From the NCBI GenBank assembly GCA_041678605.1, contig JBAYNW010000028.1, positions 1 through 23,890 on the forward strand: a DNA stretch of 23,890 bases. Reading direction: 5' to 3'. The notes below the pieces were generated by a model, which saw only the letters and a list, made by a program, of their open reading frames with translations, did no database searches and was not told where the DNA came from. The DNA comes from JBAYNW01 sp041678605. Lineage in GTDB: Bacteria > Cyanobacteriota > Vampirovibrionia > Gastranaerophilales > Gastranaerophilaceae. Made by a program: the position numbers and the translations under genes. Shown piece by piece: positions 1 to 7,892 of the stretch. The stretch's first letter is position 1. Each line of letters begins with the position of its first letter.

Positions 1-2
1 GG

Positions 3-242
3 GCGGGAGCAGTAAAAGTATGTGAAGATCAAGGCATGAGATTACCGGCAGGAAAAGACGCCAACAGTGAACTGGATAAAATGTATCAACACAGAGATGA
101 ACTCGGGATGCCGAGTGCCGGCTATTACTGGTCCGCTACTGAGTACAGTGCGTTCGTCTCATGGTACCAGAATTTCAGTACAGGCAATCGGACCAACTTC
201 ATCAAGGGCGGCAGCTTCGTCAAGGCTCGTTGTGTCAGGTGA
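3..242 (+). CDS. C-terminal part of a C-type-lectin-fold (DUF1566/FISUMP-like) protein, 5' end outside window
   Basis: The reading frame is open from the window edge (first full codon at base 3) to TGA at 240-242, so the gene starts upstream. The visible 79 residues contain CEDQGMRLP, a Leu/Asp-rich helix, then GYYWSATEY and a final KARCVR. This order (C..GMRLP ... YYWS(S/A)TEY ... RCVR) is typical of the C-terminal lectin-fold domain in DUF1566/FISUMP-like surface proteins. That fold is also used by proteins diversified by retroelements. The conserved Trp residues and the two Cys (in CEDQG and RCVR) fit it. Codons in the last third are strikingly NNC-rich and GC-rich compared with the AT-rich neighbourhood (see the variable-repeat entry). 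The internal ATG at base 36 is not a credible start, because the conserved motif begins before it. The function is probably ligand or surface binding; the ligand is unknown. Confidence 0.8.
   Translation, partial: AGAVKVCEDQGMRLPAGKDANSELDKMYQHRDELGMPSAGYYWSATEYSAFVSWYQNFSTGNRTNFIKGGSFVKARCVR
144..242 (+). other. Candidate DGR variable repeat (VR) at the 3' end of the lectin-fold gene
   Basis: Between codons 153 and 221 many codons end in C with seemingly randomised first and second bases: TTC, GTC, TAC, ACC, AAC, TTC, ATC, GGC, GGC, AGC, TTC, GTC. They are interleaved with fixed TGG, CAG, AAT and AAG. In related lectin-fold tails these positions are mostly Asn (AAC/AAT). This is the pattern expected from adenine-specific mutagenesis of AAC codons by a diversity-generating retroelement: A becomes N while the terminal C is kept. 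The segment ends with an unvaried block encoding ARCVR and the stop, where the initiation-of-mutagenic-homology site would lie. No template repeat or reverse transcriptase is visible here, so the call rests on codon pattern and protein family. Confidence 0.65.
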
Positions 243-253
243 CCTTGTTGAAG

Positions 254-296
254 GGGAAATAGGAAATGGGAAATAGGGAATAGGAAGTTGGGAAGT
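254..296 (+). repeat. Imperfect tandem heptanucleotide repeat
   Basis: Five consecutive 7-mers, GGGAAAT, AGGAAAT, GGGAAAT, AGGGAAT and AGGAAGT, run from 254 to 288, followed by a related TGGGAAGT. They begin 11 bases after the stop of the lectin-fold gene. They resemble the short tandemly repeated repetitive (STRR) heptamers of filamentous cyanobacteria. The region 243-645 has no convincing gene and is made up of this and the repeats listed next. Confidence 0.7.
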
Positions 297-306
297 GAAT
301 TCTTTG

Positions 307-364
307 TCGTTGCGAGGGGTAAATGCTTTAGCCAACGCTAAAGAGCGTTCTCGTCGTTGCGAGG
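307..364 (+). repeat. Direct repeat TCGTTGCGAGG (x2) enclosing a strong hairpin
   Basis: The 11-mer TCGTTGCGAGG occurs at 307-317 and 354-364, 47 bases apart. Between them is a perfect 7-bp hairpin, CTTTAGC (326-332), loop CAAC, GCTAAAG (337-343). After the second copy, GTGC-TGAAG-GCAC and CGTCGT/ACGACG can pair, followed by GCGGCAATCC. The whole resembles the dispersed REP-like element of the type GTTGCGAGG...GGCAATCC found between genes in many bacteria. The hairpin could also serve as a transcription stop for the upstream gene, although no T-run follows it. Confidence 0.55.
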
Positions 365-419
365 AGTGCTGAAGGCACGACGCGGCAATCCAAAAAATTG
401 CCTCATATTATTCTATGCC

Positions 420-476
420 GGTGCGTTTGTGCGATAGAAACTTGTAAAAAGACATTATTTAATGCATTAACGCACC
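420..476 (+). repeat. Inverted repeat GGTGCGTT / AACGCACC
   Basis: Perfect 8-bp complementary arms lie at 420-427 and 469-476, separated by 41 AT-rich bases. They could form a long-loop hairpin or be the ends of a small degenerate element. No coding potential is seen inside. Confidence 0.4.
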
Positions 477-500
477 TGCTTCGCAAATTTTAAAAAAAAC

Positions 501-540
501 GGGAACAGGGAAACGAAAATTGGTAATTGGGAATTGGTAA
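501..540 (+). repeat. Second heptanucleotide tract
   Basis: The heptamers GGGAACA and GGGAAAC (501-514), then TTGGTAA, TTGGGAA and TTGGTAA (520-540), repeat with a 7-base period. The tract has the same G-rich character as the tract at 254-296, suggesting the same class of intergenic repeat. Confidence 0.55.
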
Positions 541-546
541 TTAAAC

Positions 547-578
547 CGTTCGACCATTCAACCCTTCGACCTTTCAAC
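547..578 (+). repeat. Four imperfect tandem octamers
   Basis: CGTTCGAC, CATTCAAC, CCTTCGAC and CTTTCAAC lie head to tail from 547 to 578. They share the core NNTTC(G/A)AC. On the minus strand they read as GTTGAAAG/GTCGAAGG-type units, a common intergenic filler that can create spurious open frames. Confidence 0.6.
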
Positions 579-645
579 TTAGTGACTAGAAAAACGGGAA
601 CTGAATTTTGTACAGCAATGACGTGAACCTTGTTTGATTTATTCA

Positions 646-1506
646 TCACAACAAAAGCGGTAAAATCATTAACAAAATTGTTCCAATCTGTATTGCAGTG
701 GCCGTTCTTTGAGACGCCCTATTGCTTTTATACTTTTTGGACGAAGCTTTTGCCTGATAAGCCCCCTCAATCCTATTTAATCGGGTCTGATTGTCATCGT
801 CGGCAAATGTAGAATCAAACACTTTTGCTTCCAATCTTGCTAATCTGTCCGAACTTTTTTCATCAGGAAATGATGTTGACAACACAGATTTTTCCAAAGA
901 TACAAGCTTTATATCAGAGGCGGACTCTTGTTTTCCCCTCTGCCGGTTTGAATTTACAATCAAAGTCGGTGTCTGTTCATTTTTGTCATCCGTAACAGGA
1001 AATTTTTGGTACATAATAGCCGCTTTTAACCTGTTAATGCGTGTACTCAAATCGTCCGCAAGGTAACTTTTTTTAAAAACATGTCCTTCTAAGGCGGATA
1101 ATCGATGGCTTATATCTACGGTTTTAAATTCATATTGAAAAACTTTTTTCTCCAAATTATTAATAACCGAAAAGTCCATATCTTCAGCAGGTTTTGTTGC
1201 TATAATTTCATCATCTTCCAAAAAACTGTCTTTCTTTGGTTTGATTTCTTGCCCGATAACATCCGAGGACAAATCTTTTGATAATTTATTAATGCGAATG
1301 GCAATAGGTTCAGCCGAAGATGTGCCGTAAATATTTTCTTCAATTCTATTAAGTCTTATTTCATCACTTTGTGCATTATATTCCATGTTAAAAAGAGATT
1401 TTTCTATTTTAGAAATATTATCCGAATATTGACTTTGAGCTTCACAAGTTATCTGCAAAAGCAAAAATACAAATATTAGAAACAGTAATTTAACATAAAT
1501 TTTCAT
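646..1506 (-). CDS. Secreted repeat protein with RLxRLE/VF-type repeats and C-terminal membrane segment
   Basis: 286 residues with the ATG at 1506. It opens with a hydrophobic signal peptide (MKIYVKLLFLIFVFLLLQITCEA) whose likely cleavage lies near Ala-Gln. The body has about three pairs of a degenerate unit of the form (L/I)EK-x-V-F ... D ... RLxRLE, for example LEKKVFQYEF...HRLSALEGHVF and LARLEAKVFDSTF...TRLNRIEG. The last ~17 residues form a hydrophobic segment (IQIGTILLMILPLLL), so the protein is probably anchored. Similar RLNRLE/VFG repeats occur in proteins of uncultured cyanobacterial relatives, from memory; no function is known to me. A GTG at 1518 is possible, but ATG 1506 is preferred because GAGGTGGG lies at the right distance upstream. 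That ribosome site is inside the ghost autotransporter tail, and the stop-start overlap (TGATG) suggests translational coupling. Confidence 0.75.
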   Translation of the reverse strand: MKIYVKLLFLIFVFLLLQITCEAQSQYSDNISKIEKSLFNMEYNAQSDEIRLNRIEENIYGTSSAEPIAIRINKLSKDLSSDVIGQEIKPKKDSFLEDDEIIATKPAEDMDFSVINNLEKKVFQYEFKTVDISHRLSALEGHVFKKSYLADDLSTRINRLKAAIMYQKFPVTDDKNEQTPTLIVNSNRQRGKQESASDIKLVSLEKSVLSTSFPDEKSSDRLARLEAKVFDSTFADDDNQTRLNRIEGAYQAKASSKKYKSNRASQRTATAIQIGTILLMILPLLL

Positions 1507-1585
1507 CAAATCGCCCACCTCATGCCAAACTGGGGGTAAATGTACTCTCGCTTGTTCATCAAATTGCCCACCTCATGCCAAATTG
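1502..1585 (-). repeat. Direct repeat of the autotransporter 3' end (31 bp x2, 53-bp period)
   Basis: Copies at 1502-1532 and 1555-1585 match at 29 of 31 positions. Each encodes QFGMRWAI-stop and includes GAGGTGGGC, a usable ribosome-binding site for the following ATG. The 22 bases between the copies are not similar to the sequence preceding the repeat inside the intact gene. The duplication is therefore confined to the tail. Confidence 0.85.
1506..1559 (-). pseudogene. 17-codon remnant of an autotransporter C-terminal strand (MNKREYIYPQFGMRWAI)
   Basis: The ATG at 1559 overlaps the TGA of the large autotransporter (TGATG). The frame runs 17 codons to TGA 1508-1506, which itself overlaps the next ATG. 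The last eight residues, QFGMRWAI, equal the last eight residues of the intact autotransporter, and the aromatic YIYPQFGMRW pattern fits a final beta-barrel strand. It is best read as the leftover tail of another autotransporter gene, or the trace of tail exchange by recombination. A functional short coupling peptide cannot be excluded. Confidence 0.6.
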
Positions 1586-4500
1586 GAGTGCGACGCCGTT
1601 TCTGCCGCCGCCTCTGAGAAGTGTTTGAAAAAATCCTGTAAATCTTTCTTTCCAAACTCTTTGATAGCCTATACCGTATTCAAAGTATGGAGCAATCGAA
1701 AGCTCAGGCAACTGCACGTCATTGGCGGAAAATTTTGTATTATCCATTATGTTATAGACAAAGTTACCGACTAAATAAACCTGACCTTTATCTTGTCTTA
1801 AATTTTTAATAAGCCTGATGCCCGGTGCAACCTGCATGGCATTTAAAGGTTTTGATGTCATTTCAATACCGGAAGCGGTATTATAAGAAGGTGTATAGGT
1901 ATATGTGTAAGCTAACATCAGACTGGGTTGAATAATGTAATCACCTTTTTTGAGTTCAAAGTTATGACCGCCTTTTACCGCTACACCTGCAAATAACGAA
2001 TTAAAATAATCATTTCCCCATTGGGTATTTGCAATCCCCATACTTGAGCCTACACTTGCCATTAAAGTAACGAAATTATTACCTTTAACCATATTCTCTG
2101 CTAAGCCGACCAATGCACCGTTTTGAGAAACCCCGACCCCGTCGTAGTTTTGGTTTGAACCCAAGTAACCTACATAAGCACTTGTATTACCGACCCAACC
2201 TCTTTTTAGATAAGTCAAAGGAGCATCAGCACCGATTAAAGTTCCGTATTCAACAGTGGAAACGTTAGGTCCGTTTCTGAGCGGAATATTTTCAAAGCTG
2301 GTAAAAGTTTTTACCCAAATGCCTCTATTTAAATCACAGGAATAAATAGGTGAAAATGTTCCATTGCCTGAAATCGGGCAAGCTGCACCTGTAGCCTGAC
2401 CATTAGATAAAGCACAGCAAATTGTAGATTCCCTTGTCGCTAACGGGAAGGACATAAACGATTCCATGTTGGCAAAGAATTGTCTGTCAATTGCTGTTTG
2501 GAGCAAAAATGCTTGCGTTTGGGCAATATCACTTGTAACAGCGTTAGGCGAAACACTGGTGGCATTAAATGTTAAATCACCGGACGAACTGTTATATCCG
2601 ACAGCATATAAATAAATAGGGGTTGTGACTGTTTTTACCCCGACTGTAACCCGGTCCCTGAAAGCAGAATCAGCAAAAGGGATAGACATATTGCTTAAAC
2701 TTGAATTGCTTATCAAGTTAATATCATTGACATTTATTGTGCCATCGCCATATGCAGCAGTGGTAACAATAATCCTATCAGAAATTTGTCTTGCTAAATC
2801 AACATCTATTCCTAAATATGTTACCGTTCCGTCTGCAAGAGTTAATGTTTGCAGGGCAGAATATCCGACAGCTTGATTTATCATACTCAAAGCACAGCCA
2901 AAAATATTTAAACTTCCGCCTGTTAAAGCACTATCTATACCCAGTTTTATTTGTCCTCCATAAAGGTTGATTGTAGAATTTGTAACATTGTTATTAAAAT
3001 TAATTATTCCATCCGTCAACGTTGGTGAACCTGCCGGCGAATTAATATTTATGGTGCTTGTGGTTATATCGGAGGAATTTACCGTATCATTGAATGTTAT
3101 TGAGCCGCCGTTTCCTGCATTTAAATATACCGTTCCGTGGTTGTAAAGACCGTTATGGATACCGCCTGCTTCGTTCCCTGTTAATATTGTTTGGCCTCCA
3201 TCAGCTTTTAGGTACAATTTGCCTAAATTATAAATAGCCCCGCCATCTCCAGTTGCCTTATTTCCGGTAAAAGTTGTGTTGGTGAATGTAGCTGTTCCCG
3301 AATTGTATACCGCACCGCCATTTGTGGCTGTATTATTGTCATAAGTCCCGCCATTAAAAACAGTTGTTCCTGCATTATAAATCGCACCGCCATCTCCGGT
3401 TGCTGTGTAGCCGCTAAAATTTGTGGGGCTTATGTTTACAGTACCAGATGCGTTGTAAATTGCCGCACCGGAACCCGCATATGAATATCCGTTAAAAGTT
3501 GAATTTATAAAATTTGTTGAGTTGGAAGAGCTTGAGCTGGTATCATTTAAGTAAACTCTTGAACCGTTTTTAAGTGTAGTATTAGTAAAATTCTGAGTTC
3601 CTCCTGTAATATTTACTGCAACATCATCTACATTAACGTTCGCAACACTGCTTTTCCCCACATTTGTAGTTCCACCGGCAATATTAAGTGTAGATTTCGA
3701 TATGTTATTGTTAAAATTAACAGTTCCGCTGTTTAAAGAAGAGCCTGAATTGATATTTGTAGTTCTGCTATTTATATCAGAAGTTATGGCATCATTAAAA
3801 GTTATAGAGGAACCGGCATCTGTGTCTAAATATACTGTTCCGGTGTTATAAATTGCATTTGATGACCCATTTACATTGTTACCTGTGAATGTTGAAGTTC
3901 CTCCATCTGCCTGAACATGCAGGGTGCCTGCATTATAAATCGCCCCGCCGTTAGTTTTTGCAGAGTTATTGGTGAAATCAGTATTTGTAAATGTTGCTAT
4001 TCCTTTATTATAAACAGCTCCACCATAACCATAAGCATAATTAGAACCGGATGTTGAGGTTGCGGAAGCAGAACTATTTTTAAAAGTAGAATTTGTTATA
4101 TTGGCAATTCCTGTATTATAAACGGCTCCCCCCAGAGCTTTTGCAGCAGTTGTGTCGGAAGTTCCTTTGGCTGCGGCTGTAACCGAATTCTTTTCAAAGG
4201 TAGCATTATCAAGTGTTATAGTTGCCGTTGCTGTTCCGGTAGTTATTGAATAAGTGTTTGCAATTGCTCCACCCATCGCACTTGCCGTCCCTCCTGATGA
4301 ATTTGCAGAAGCAGAATTGTTTGTAAACGAAGAATGACTTATATCTACCGTAGCAGTTGCACTTCCTGTTGTCGCTGCGGCATTATTATATATAGCACCA
4401 CCATAAGCTATTGCATCGTCAGTTCCACTTTTTGTACAAGTTGCATAATTATTTTTAAAAATGTTATCATCTGATAAGGTTACTTTGGCCACTGCTGTTC

Positions 4501-7500
4501 CCGTTGTAGCCGAAGCTTGATTTTCGATTGCTCCACCATATTGGGCTGAATTAGTATCAAAAGTAGTTCCTGTTATACCGATTGTTCCTACATTATAAAT
4601 TGCACCTGACAGTAAGGATGCCGTGTTCGTCGTAAAAGATGCATTTTTTAAGGTGAATGTCCCACAATTAAAAATAGCTCCACCATATATTGATAAATTA
4701 TCCGTATAATCACCACTACTATTTGTTATAGTTGAATTCGATTGATTAAAAACAGCTCCACCTTCTCCGTATGCACCAGTAGTTGAATTGGATGTAAAAT
4801 CGGCGTCACCTAATTTAATTGTTCCTCCGTTGGTGTTGTAGATGGCTCCACCCTTGTTAATAGCGGAGTTATTCTGGAACGTAGTCCCGCTAATAACTTC
4901 TGTGATTTTTCCAATGTTATAAATTGCACCCCCTCCGTTTGCCGAATTATCTTTAAAGGTTCCACCAAGAGAAGTTATTTCTCCAGAGTTATAAATTGCC
5001 CCGCCATATCCATATGGGGTAGTATTATTTGTAAATTTTGTTCCGTTGGAAATTTCAGTGATTGTGCCGGCATTACAGACAGCTCCGCCCCTACTTGCGT
5101 AATTGTCAGTAAAGGTTCCGCCAAGAGATGATATTGTACCATTGTTGTAAATAGCACCTCCGGAAGAAGCAGCTGCGTTGTCATCAAATGAACTGCCTGA
5201 TATATTAATTGTTCCGTCGTTATAAATCGCACCGCCTGAAGTAGTAGCGGAATTATTCGAAAAAGTAGAATCAGTTAGAGTTAAAGCATATCCGGAACCG
5301 TTGTAAATCGCTCCGCCGGAGATTGTTTTGTATGTAGTGCCACCGATAGTTAAACTCCCATTATCAGTGAACGTTGCACCGGTGATATTAGTTGTGCCTG
5401 TGCCATTATAAATGGCACCACCGAAGTTAGTTGCCGCATTATTTGAATAAGTTCCATTATTGATGGTTGTTGTTGTTGATGTGTTTGGACTAATATAAAT
5501 TGCACCACCATTTACAGCAATATTATTGTAGAAACTAGTCCCCGTTAAAGTTAAAATTCTGTCGAAAATGGCACTGGAATCGGTATTGTTAAAAATAGCC
5601 CCGCCTTTTGCGGTAATAGTTGGCCCTGATGAATCTATACCATTACCGGTAAAAGAACTATTTGATATACCTGTCTTTCCGTTTACGAAAATTGCACCAC
5701 CATTTATTGCATAGTTGGAATTGAAATCTGAATTTGTAATTTGAGTTACTGATGCAGCAGTATTGTCAATAGCTCCTCCGCCACCATTGTCGCTACCTTG
5801 GGCATTATTGCCCGTGAAATGGCAAGAGTCCACAGTTAAAGTGCCAGGGGAAGAATTATAAATAGCTCCGCCGAAAGTGTTAGAGGCTTTGTTGCTGTTG
5901 AATGTCGCACCTGTGATTGTAGACGTGCCTGCACTATTATAAATAGCTCCACCACTTGCATTTGCCGTATTGCTGGTGTAAGTTCCTCCATCTATTGTTG
6001 CTGTTCCTGCATTATAAATAGCACCACCATTTATGGAACTGTTATGAGAAAAGTTAACTTGATTGATTAAATTTAATGCACTTGAATTGTTGAAAATCGC
6101 TCCACCCTTTCCGCTTCCACTTTGTGTTTGATTGTATGTAAATGAACCACCATTTATAGTGGTTGCTCCGCTGGCATAAATCGCTCCGCCACTTCCACCT
6201 TGTGCTATGTTAGAATCAAAAGATGAATTGGTAATAGTGGTTGTCGCCGCCGAAGTACTATAGATTGCTCCACCACCGACACCACTCAGTGAACCTGTTG
6301 CTATGTTGCCCTTAAAATAGCTGTCTGATATATTTACCGTTCCTTGAGTATTGTAAATCGCCCCACCATTAATACTTTTAAATCCATTTATTCCCGCATT
6401 TGAATCAAAATTATAGATGTTCAATGTTCTTCCCGAAGCCATTGTTACCCCTGAGTGTAATGCCCCATTTAAATCATGGGTGTTGCCGAATAAGGTTAGC
6501 GTGGTTCCGCTTCCTACCATAGTTCCAAGATTTGTTGTTAATGTTACATCTCCTGTTGCAGAAAATGAACGGTTTGCCGAAGTATCCAAAATGGAATCAT
6601 ATAAGCCCCCGTTTGCTGAGCTTGCCATTCTGGAAATGTTCAATACCCCTGCTGTCGGGTTTGGTGAAAAATCATATTTATAGCCATTTGTATAAGCGGT
6701 AATTGATGTCAATGCAGGTGATTTTGCACTTGCAAAAAGCTCCAAAACAGTTGAAGCCGCATCAGTCATTATATTGACTCCGCCGATAGTTAAAGTCCCG
6801 CCGGCTGTTCCCGTAACATTAAATCTATCATTTTTTCCACTATATAAGTCTGCGTCAAAGAATAATTTGGTGGACGCTGAACTTGTTAAAGAAGCCAAGG
6901 TATTTATATTTATGTTGCCGTTTGCGGTATTTAAGGTTCCTCCATTCAGATTAAGCCTGACGCCACTGAGAATATTATCAGATTTACCAAGAGTCATCAT
7001 GCCACTATACATTGTTGCCGTTGAATTAGAAACAGTATTATTAAAAATTACGTTACTGTTTGCTACTGAAATTGCCGGATTATTTATATAAATATTCCTT
7101 GATGCAATATCTGAAGTGATTTTATCATCAAATAATATATATCCGCCGTTTCCTGCATTAAGGTATAATGTGCCTGTATTATATATTGCATTGTGATTGG
7201 TAGTTGAATTATTGCCTGAAAAGACAGTATTACCTCTGTTCCCTACAATGTATAATGTTCTTGCATTATAAATAGCCCCGCCTAGATTACTTGCTGAATT
7301 ATTTTCAAAAGAACTGTTCGTTACAGTTGAAGTTCCGGCATTGTTAATTGCCGCACCGTTGGTTCCTGTAAAATTGTCTAAATTTATTGTGTCAAATTTG
7401 TAAGTGGCTCCTGAAAGCACTGAAAATCCCGTATAATTTGTGCCGTCAATTGTTTTGTCATTGCCGGTTATGTTAAGAGTAAATACCCCAAGACTTCCTA

Positions 7501-7714
7501 TATTGCTATGAGCAGCTGTTAAATCATCTGCAAAATTCAGAGTATCGCCCGTGGCAAAAGCATAGGCGGATCCTCGATTAAGAAGTGCCGTAGGAGAGTT
7601 GGAACCATTTCCATAATACTTATCTATGTTATAAGTTGCACCTATTGATTTGGGTACATTTGTCAACAGGATAATAATACCTATTAAACATATTGAAATA
7701 TGCTTTTTGTTCAT
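1559..7714 (-). CDS. Pmp-like autotransporter adhesin (type V secretion), 2051 residues
   Basis: A signal peptide (about residues 1-26, ending SIGA) is followed by a ~1750-residue beta-helical passenger. The passenger carries about 30 GGA(I/V)YN-type motifs, each usually followed by a TFxNN/SFxxN(S/T)A strand. This is the GGAI/FxxN signature of chlamydial polymorphic membrane proteins. The last ~255 residues (about 1795-2051) form an autotransporter barrel starting NRGIWVKTF and ending with the aromatic beta-signal QFGMRWAI. The protein should cross the inner membrane by Sec and display the passenger on the surface, probably for adhesion. Four Cys residues cluster just before the barrel (ICC, AAC, SCD), which is unusual for autotransporters. 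Upstream of ATG 7714 only a weak AAAG ribosome site is seen. The stop overlaps the ATG of the ghost tail ORF, which leads into the RLNRIE repeat protein, so the three probably share a transcript. The passenger ligand is unknown. Confidence 0.92.
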   Translation of the reverse strand: MNKKHISICLIGIIILLTNVPKSIGATYNIDKYYGNGSNSPTALLNRGSAYAFATGDTLNFADDLTAAHSNIGSLGVFTLNITGNDKTIDGTNYTGFSVLSGATYKFDTINLDNFTGTNGAAINNAGTSTVTNSSFENNSASNLGGAIYNARTLYIVGNRGNTVFSGNNSTTNHNAIYNTGTLYLNAGNGGYILFDDKITSDIASRNIYINNPAISVANSNVIFNNTVSNSTATMYSGMMTLGKSDNILSGVRLNLNGGTLNTANGNININTLASLTSSASTKLFFDADLYSGKNDRFNVTGTAGGTLTIGGVNIMTDAASTVLELFASAKSPALTSITAYTNGYKYDFSPNPTAGVLNISRMASSANGGLYDSILDTSANRSFSATGDVTLTTNLGTMVGSGTTLTLFGNTHDLNGALHSGVTMASGRTLNIYNFDSNAGINGFKSINGGAIYNTQGTVNISDSYFKGNIATGSLSGVGGGAIYSTSAATTTITNSSFDSNIAQGGSGGAIYASGATTINGGSFTYNQTQSGSGKGGAIFNNSSALNLINQVNFSHNSSINGGAIYNAGTATIDGGTYTSNTANASGGAIYNSAGTSTITGATFNSNKASNTFGGAIYNSSPGTLTVDSCHFTGNNAQGSDNGGGGAIDNTAASVTQITNSDFNSNYAINGGAIFVNGKTGISNSSFTGNGIDSSGPTITAKGGAIFNNTDSSAIFDRILTLTGTSFYNNIAVNGGAIYISPNTSTTTTINNGTYSNNAATNFGGAIYNGTGTTNITGATFTDNGSLTIGGTTYKTISGGAIYNGSGYALTLTDSTFSNNSATTSGGAIYNDGTINISGSSFDDNAAASSGGAIYNNGTISSLGGTFTDNYASRGGAVCNAGTITEISNGTKFTNNTTPYGYGGAIYNSGEITSLGGTFKDNSANGGGAIYNIGKITEVISGTTFQNNSAINKGGAIYNTNGGTIKLGDADFTSNSTTGAYGEGGAVFNQSNSTITNSSGDYTDNLSIYGGAIFNCGTFTLKNASFTTNTASLLSGAIYNVGTIGITGTTFDTNSAQYGGAIENQASATTGTAVAKVTLSDDNIFKNNYATCTKSGTDDAIAYGGAIYNNAAATTGSATATVDISHSSFTNNSASANSSGGTASAMGGAIANTYSITTGTATATITLDNATFEKNSVTAAAKGTSDTTAAKALGGAVYNTGIANITNSTFKNSSASATSTSGSNYAYGYGGAVYNKGIATFTNTDFTNNSAKTNGGAIYNAGTLHVQADGGTSTFTGNNVNGSSNAIYNTGTVYLDTDAGSSITFNDAITSDINSRTTNINSGSSLNSGTVNFNNNISKSTLNIAGGTTNVGKSSVANVNVDDVAVNITGGTQNFTNTTLKNGSRVYLNDTSSSSSNSTNFINSTFNGYSYAGSGAAIYNASGTVNISPTNFSGYTATGDGGAIYNAGTTVFNGGTYDNNTATNGGAVYNSGTATFTNTTFTGNKATGDGGAIYNLGKLYLKADGGQTILTGNEAGGIHNGLYNHGTVYLNAGNGGSITFNDTVNSSDITTSTININSPAGSPTLTDGIINFNNNVTNSTINLYGGQIKLGIDSALTGGSLNIFGCALSMINQAVGYSALQTLTLADGTVTYLGIDVDLARQISDRIIVTTAAYGDGTINVNDINLISNSSLSNMSIPFADSAFRDRVTVGVKTVTTPIYLYAVGYNSSSGDLTFNATSVSPNAVTSDIAQTQAFLLQTAIDRQFFANMESFMSFPLATRESTICCALSNGQATGAACPISGNGTFSPIYSCDLNRGIWVKTFTSFENIPLRNGPNVSTVEYGTLIGADAPLTYLKRGWVGNTSAYVGYLGSNQNYDGVGVSQNGALVGLAENMVKGNNFVTLMASVGSSMGIANTQWGNDYFNSLFAGVAVKGGHNFELKKGDYIIQPSLMLAYTYTYTPSYNTASGIEMTSKPLNAMQVAPGIRLIKNLRQDKGQVYLVGNFVYNIMDNTKFSANDVQLPELSIAPYFEYGIGYQRVWKERFTGFFQTLLRGGGRNGVALQFGMRWAI
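2900..7258 (-). repeat. Three dispersed copies of a ~95-107-residue passenger module
   Basis: Within the autotransporter, segments at 6935-7258, 3640-3925 and 2900-3220 encode the same order of elements: LY/HxxADGG-type strand, FTGNN, NA(I/L)YNTGTxYL, AGxGGxIxFxDxITSDI, then NNN(I/V)(S/T)xSTxN and a GGxxxxGKS/GID strand. The rest of the passenger is short GGAIYN repeats. These longer units look like ancient internal duplications that divide the helix into blocks. Confidence 0.65.
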
Positions 7715-7892
7715 ATCTTTATATTTACGATTTAAAGAGTTTTTCGAATGCCCCGGGTCGATATTAAAAAGATTATTTTTCTTTTGAGTTAAATAAAAAT
7801 AGCCTGATTGGAGTTAGATTAGTACAATAATATTTTTTATATTTTTTTATATATTATTATTAGCTAAATTTTAAAGAACAGAGGGGAGCATT

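Noticed and set aside
467..649. 60-codon minus-strand frame starting at the stop of the RLNRIE repeat protein
   Set aside because: Its C-terminal half is the translation of the octamer and heptamer repeats, no family pattern is seen, and such frames are typical by-products of these repeats. The start overlap with the upstream stop is not enough.
646..7714. Plus-strand open frames opposite the autotransporter and repeat protein
   Set aside because: They are reverse-strand shadows of the repetitive coding sequence, without ribosome sites or recognisable domains.
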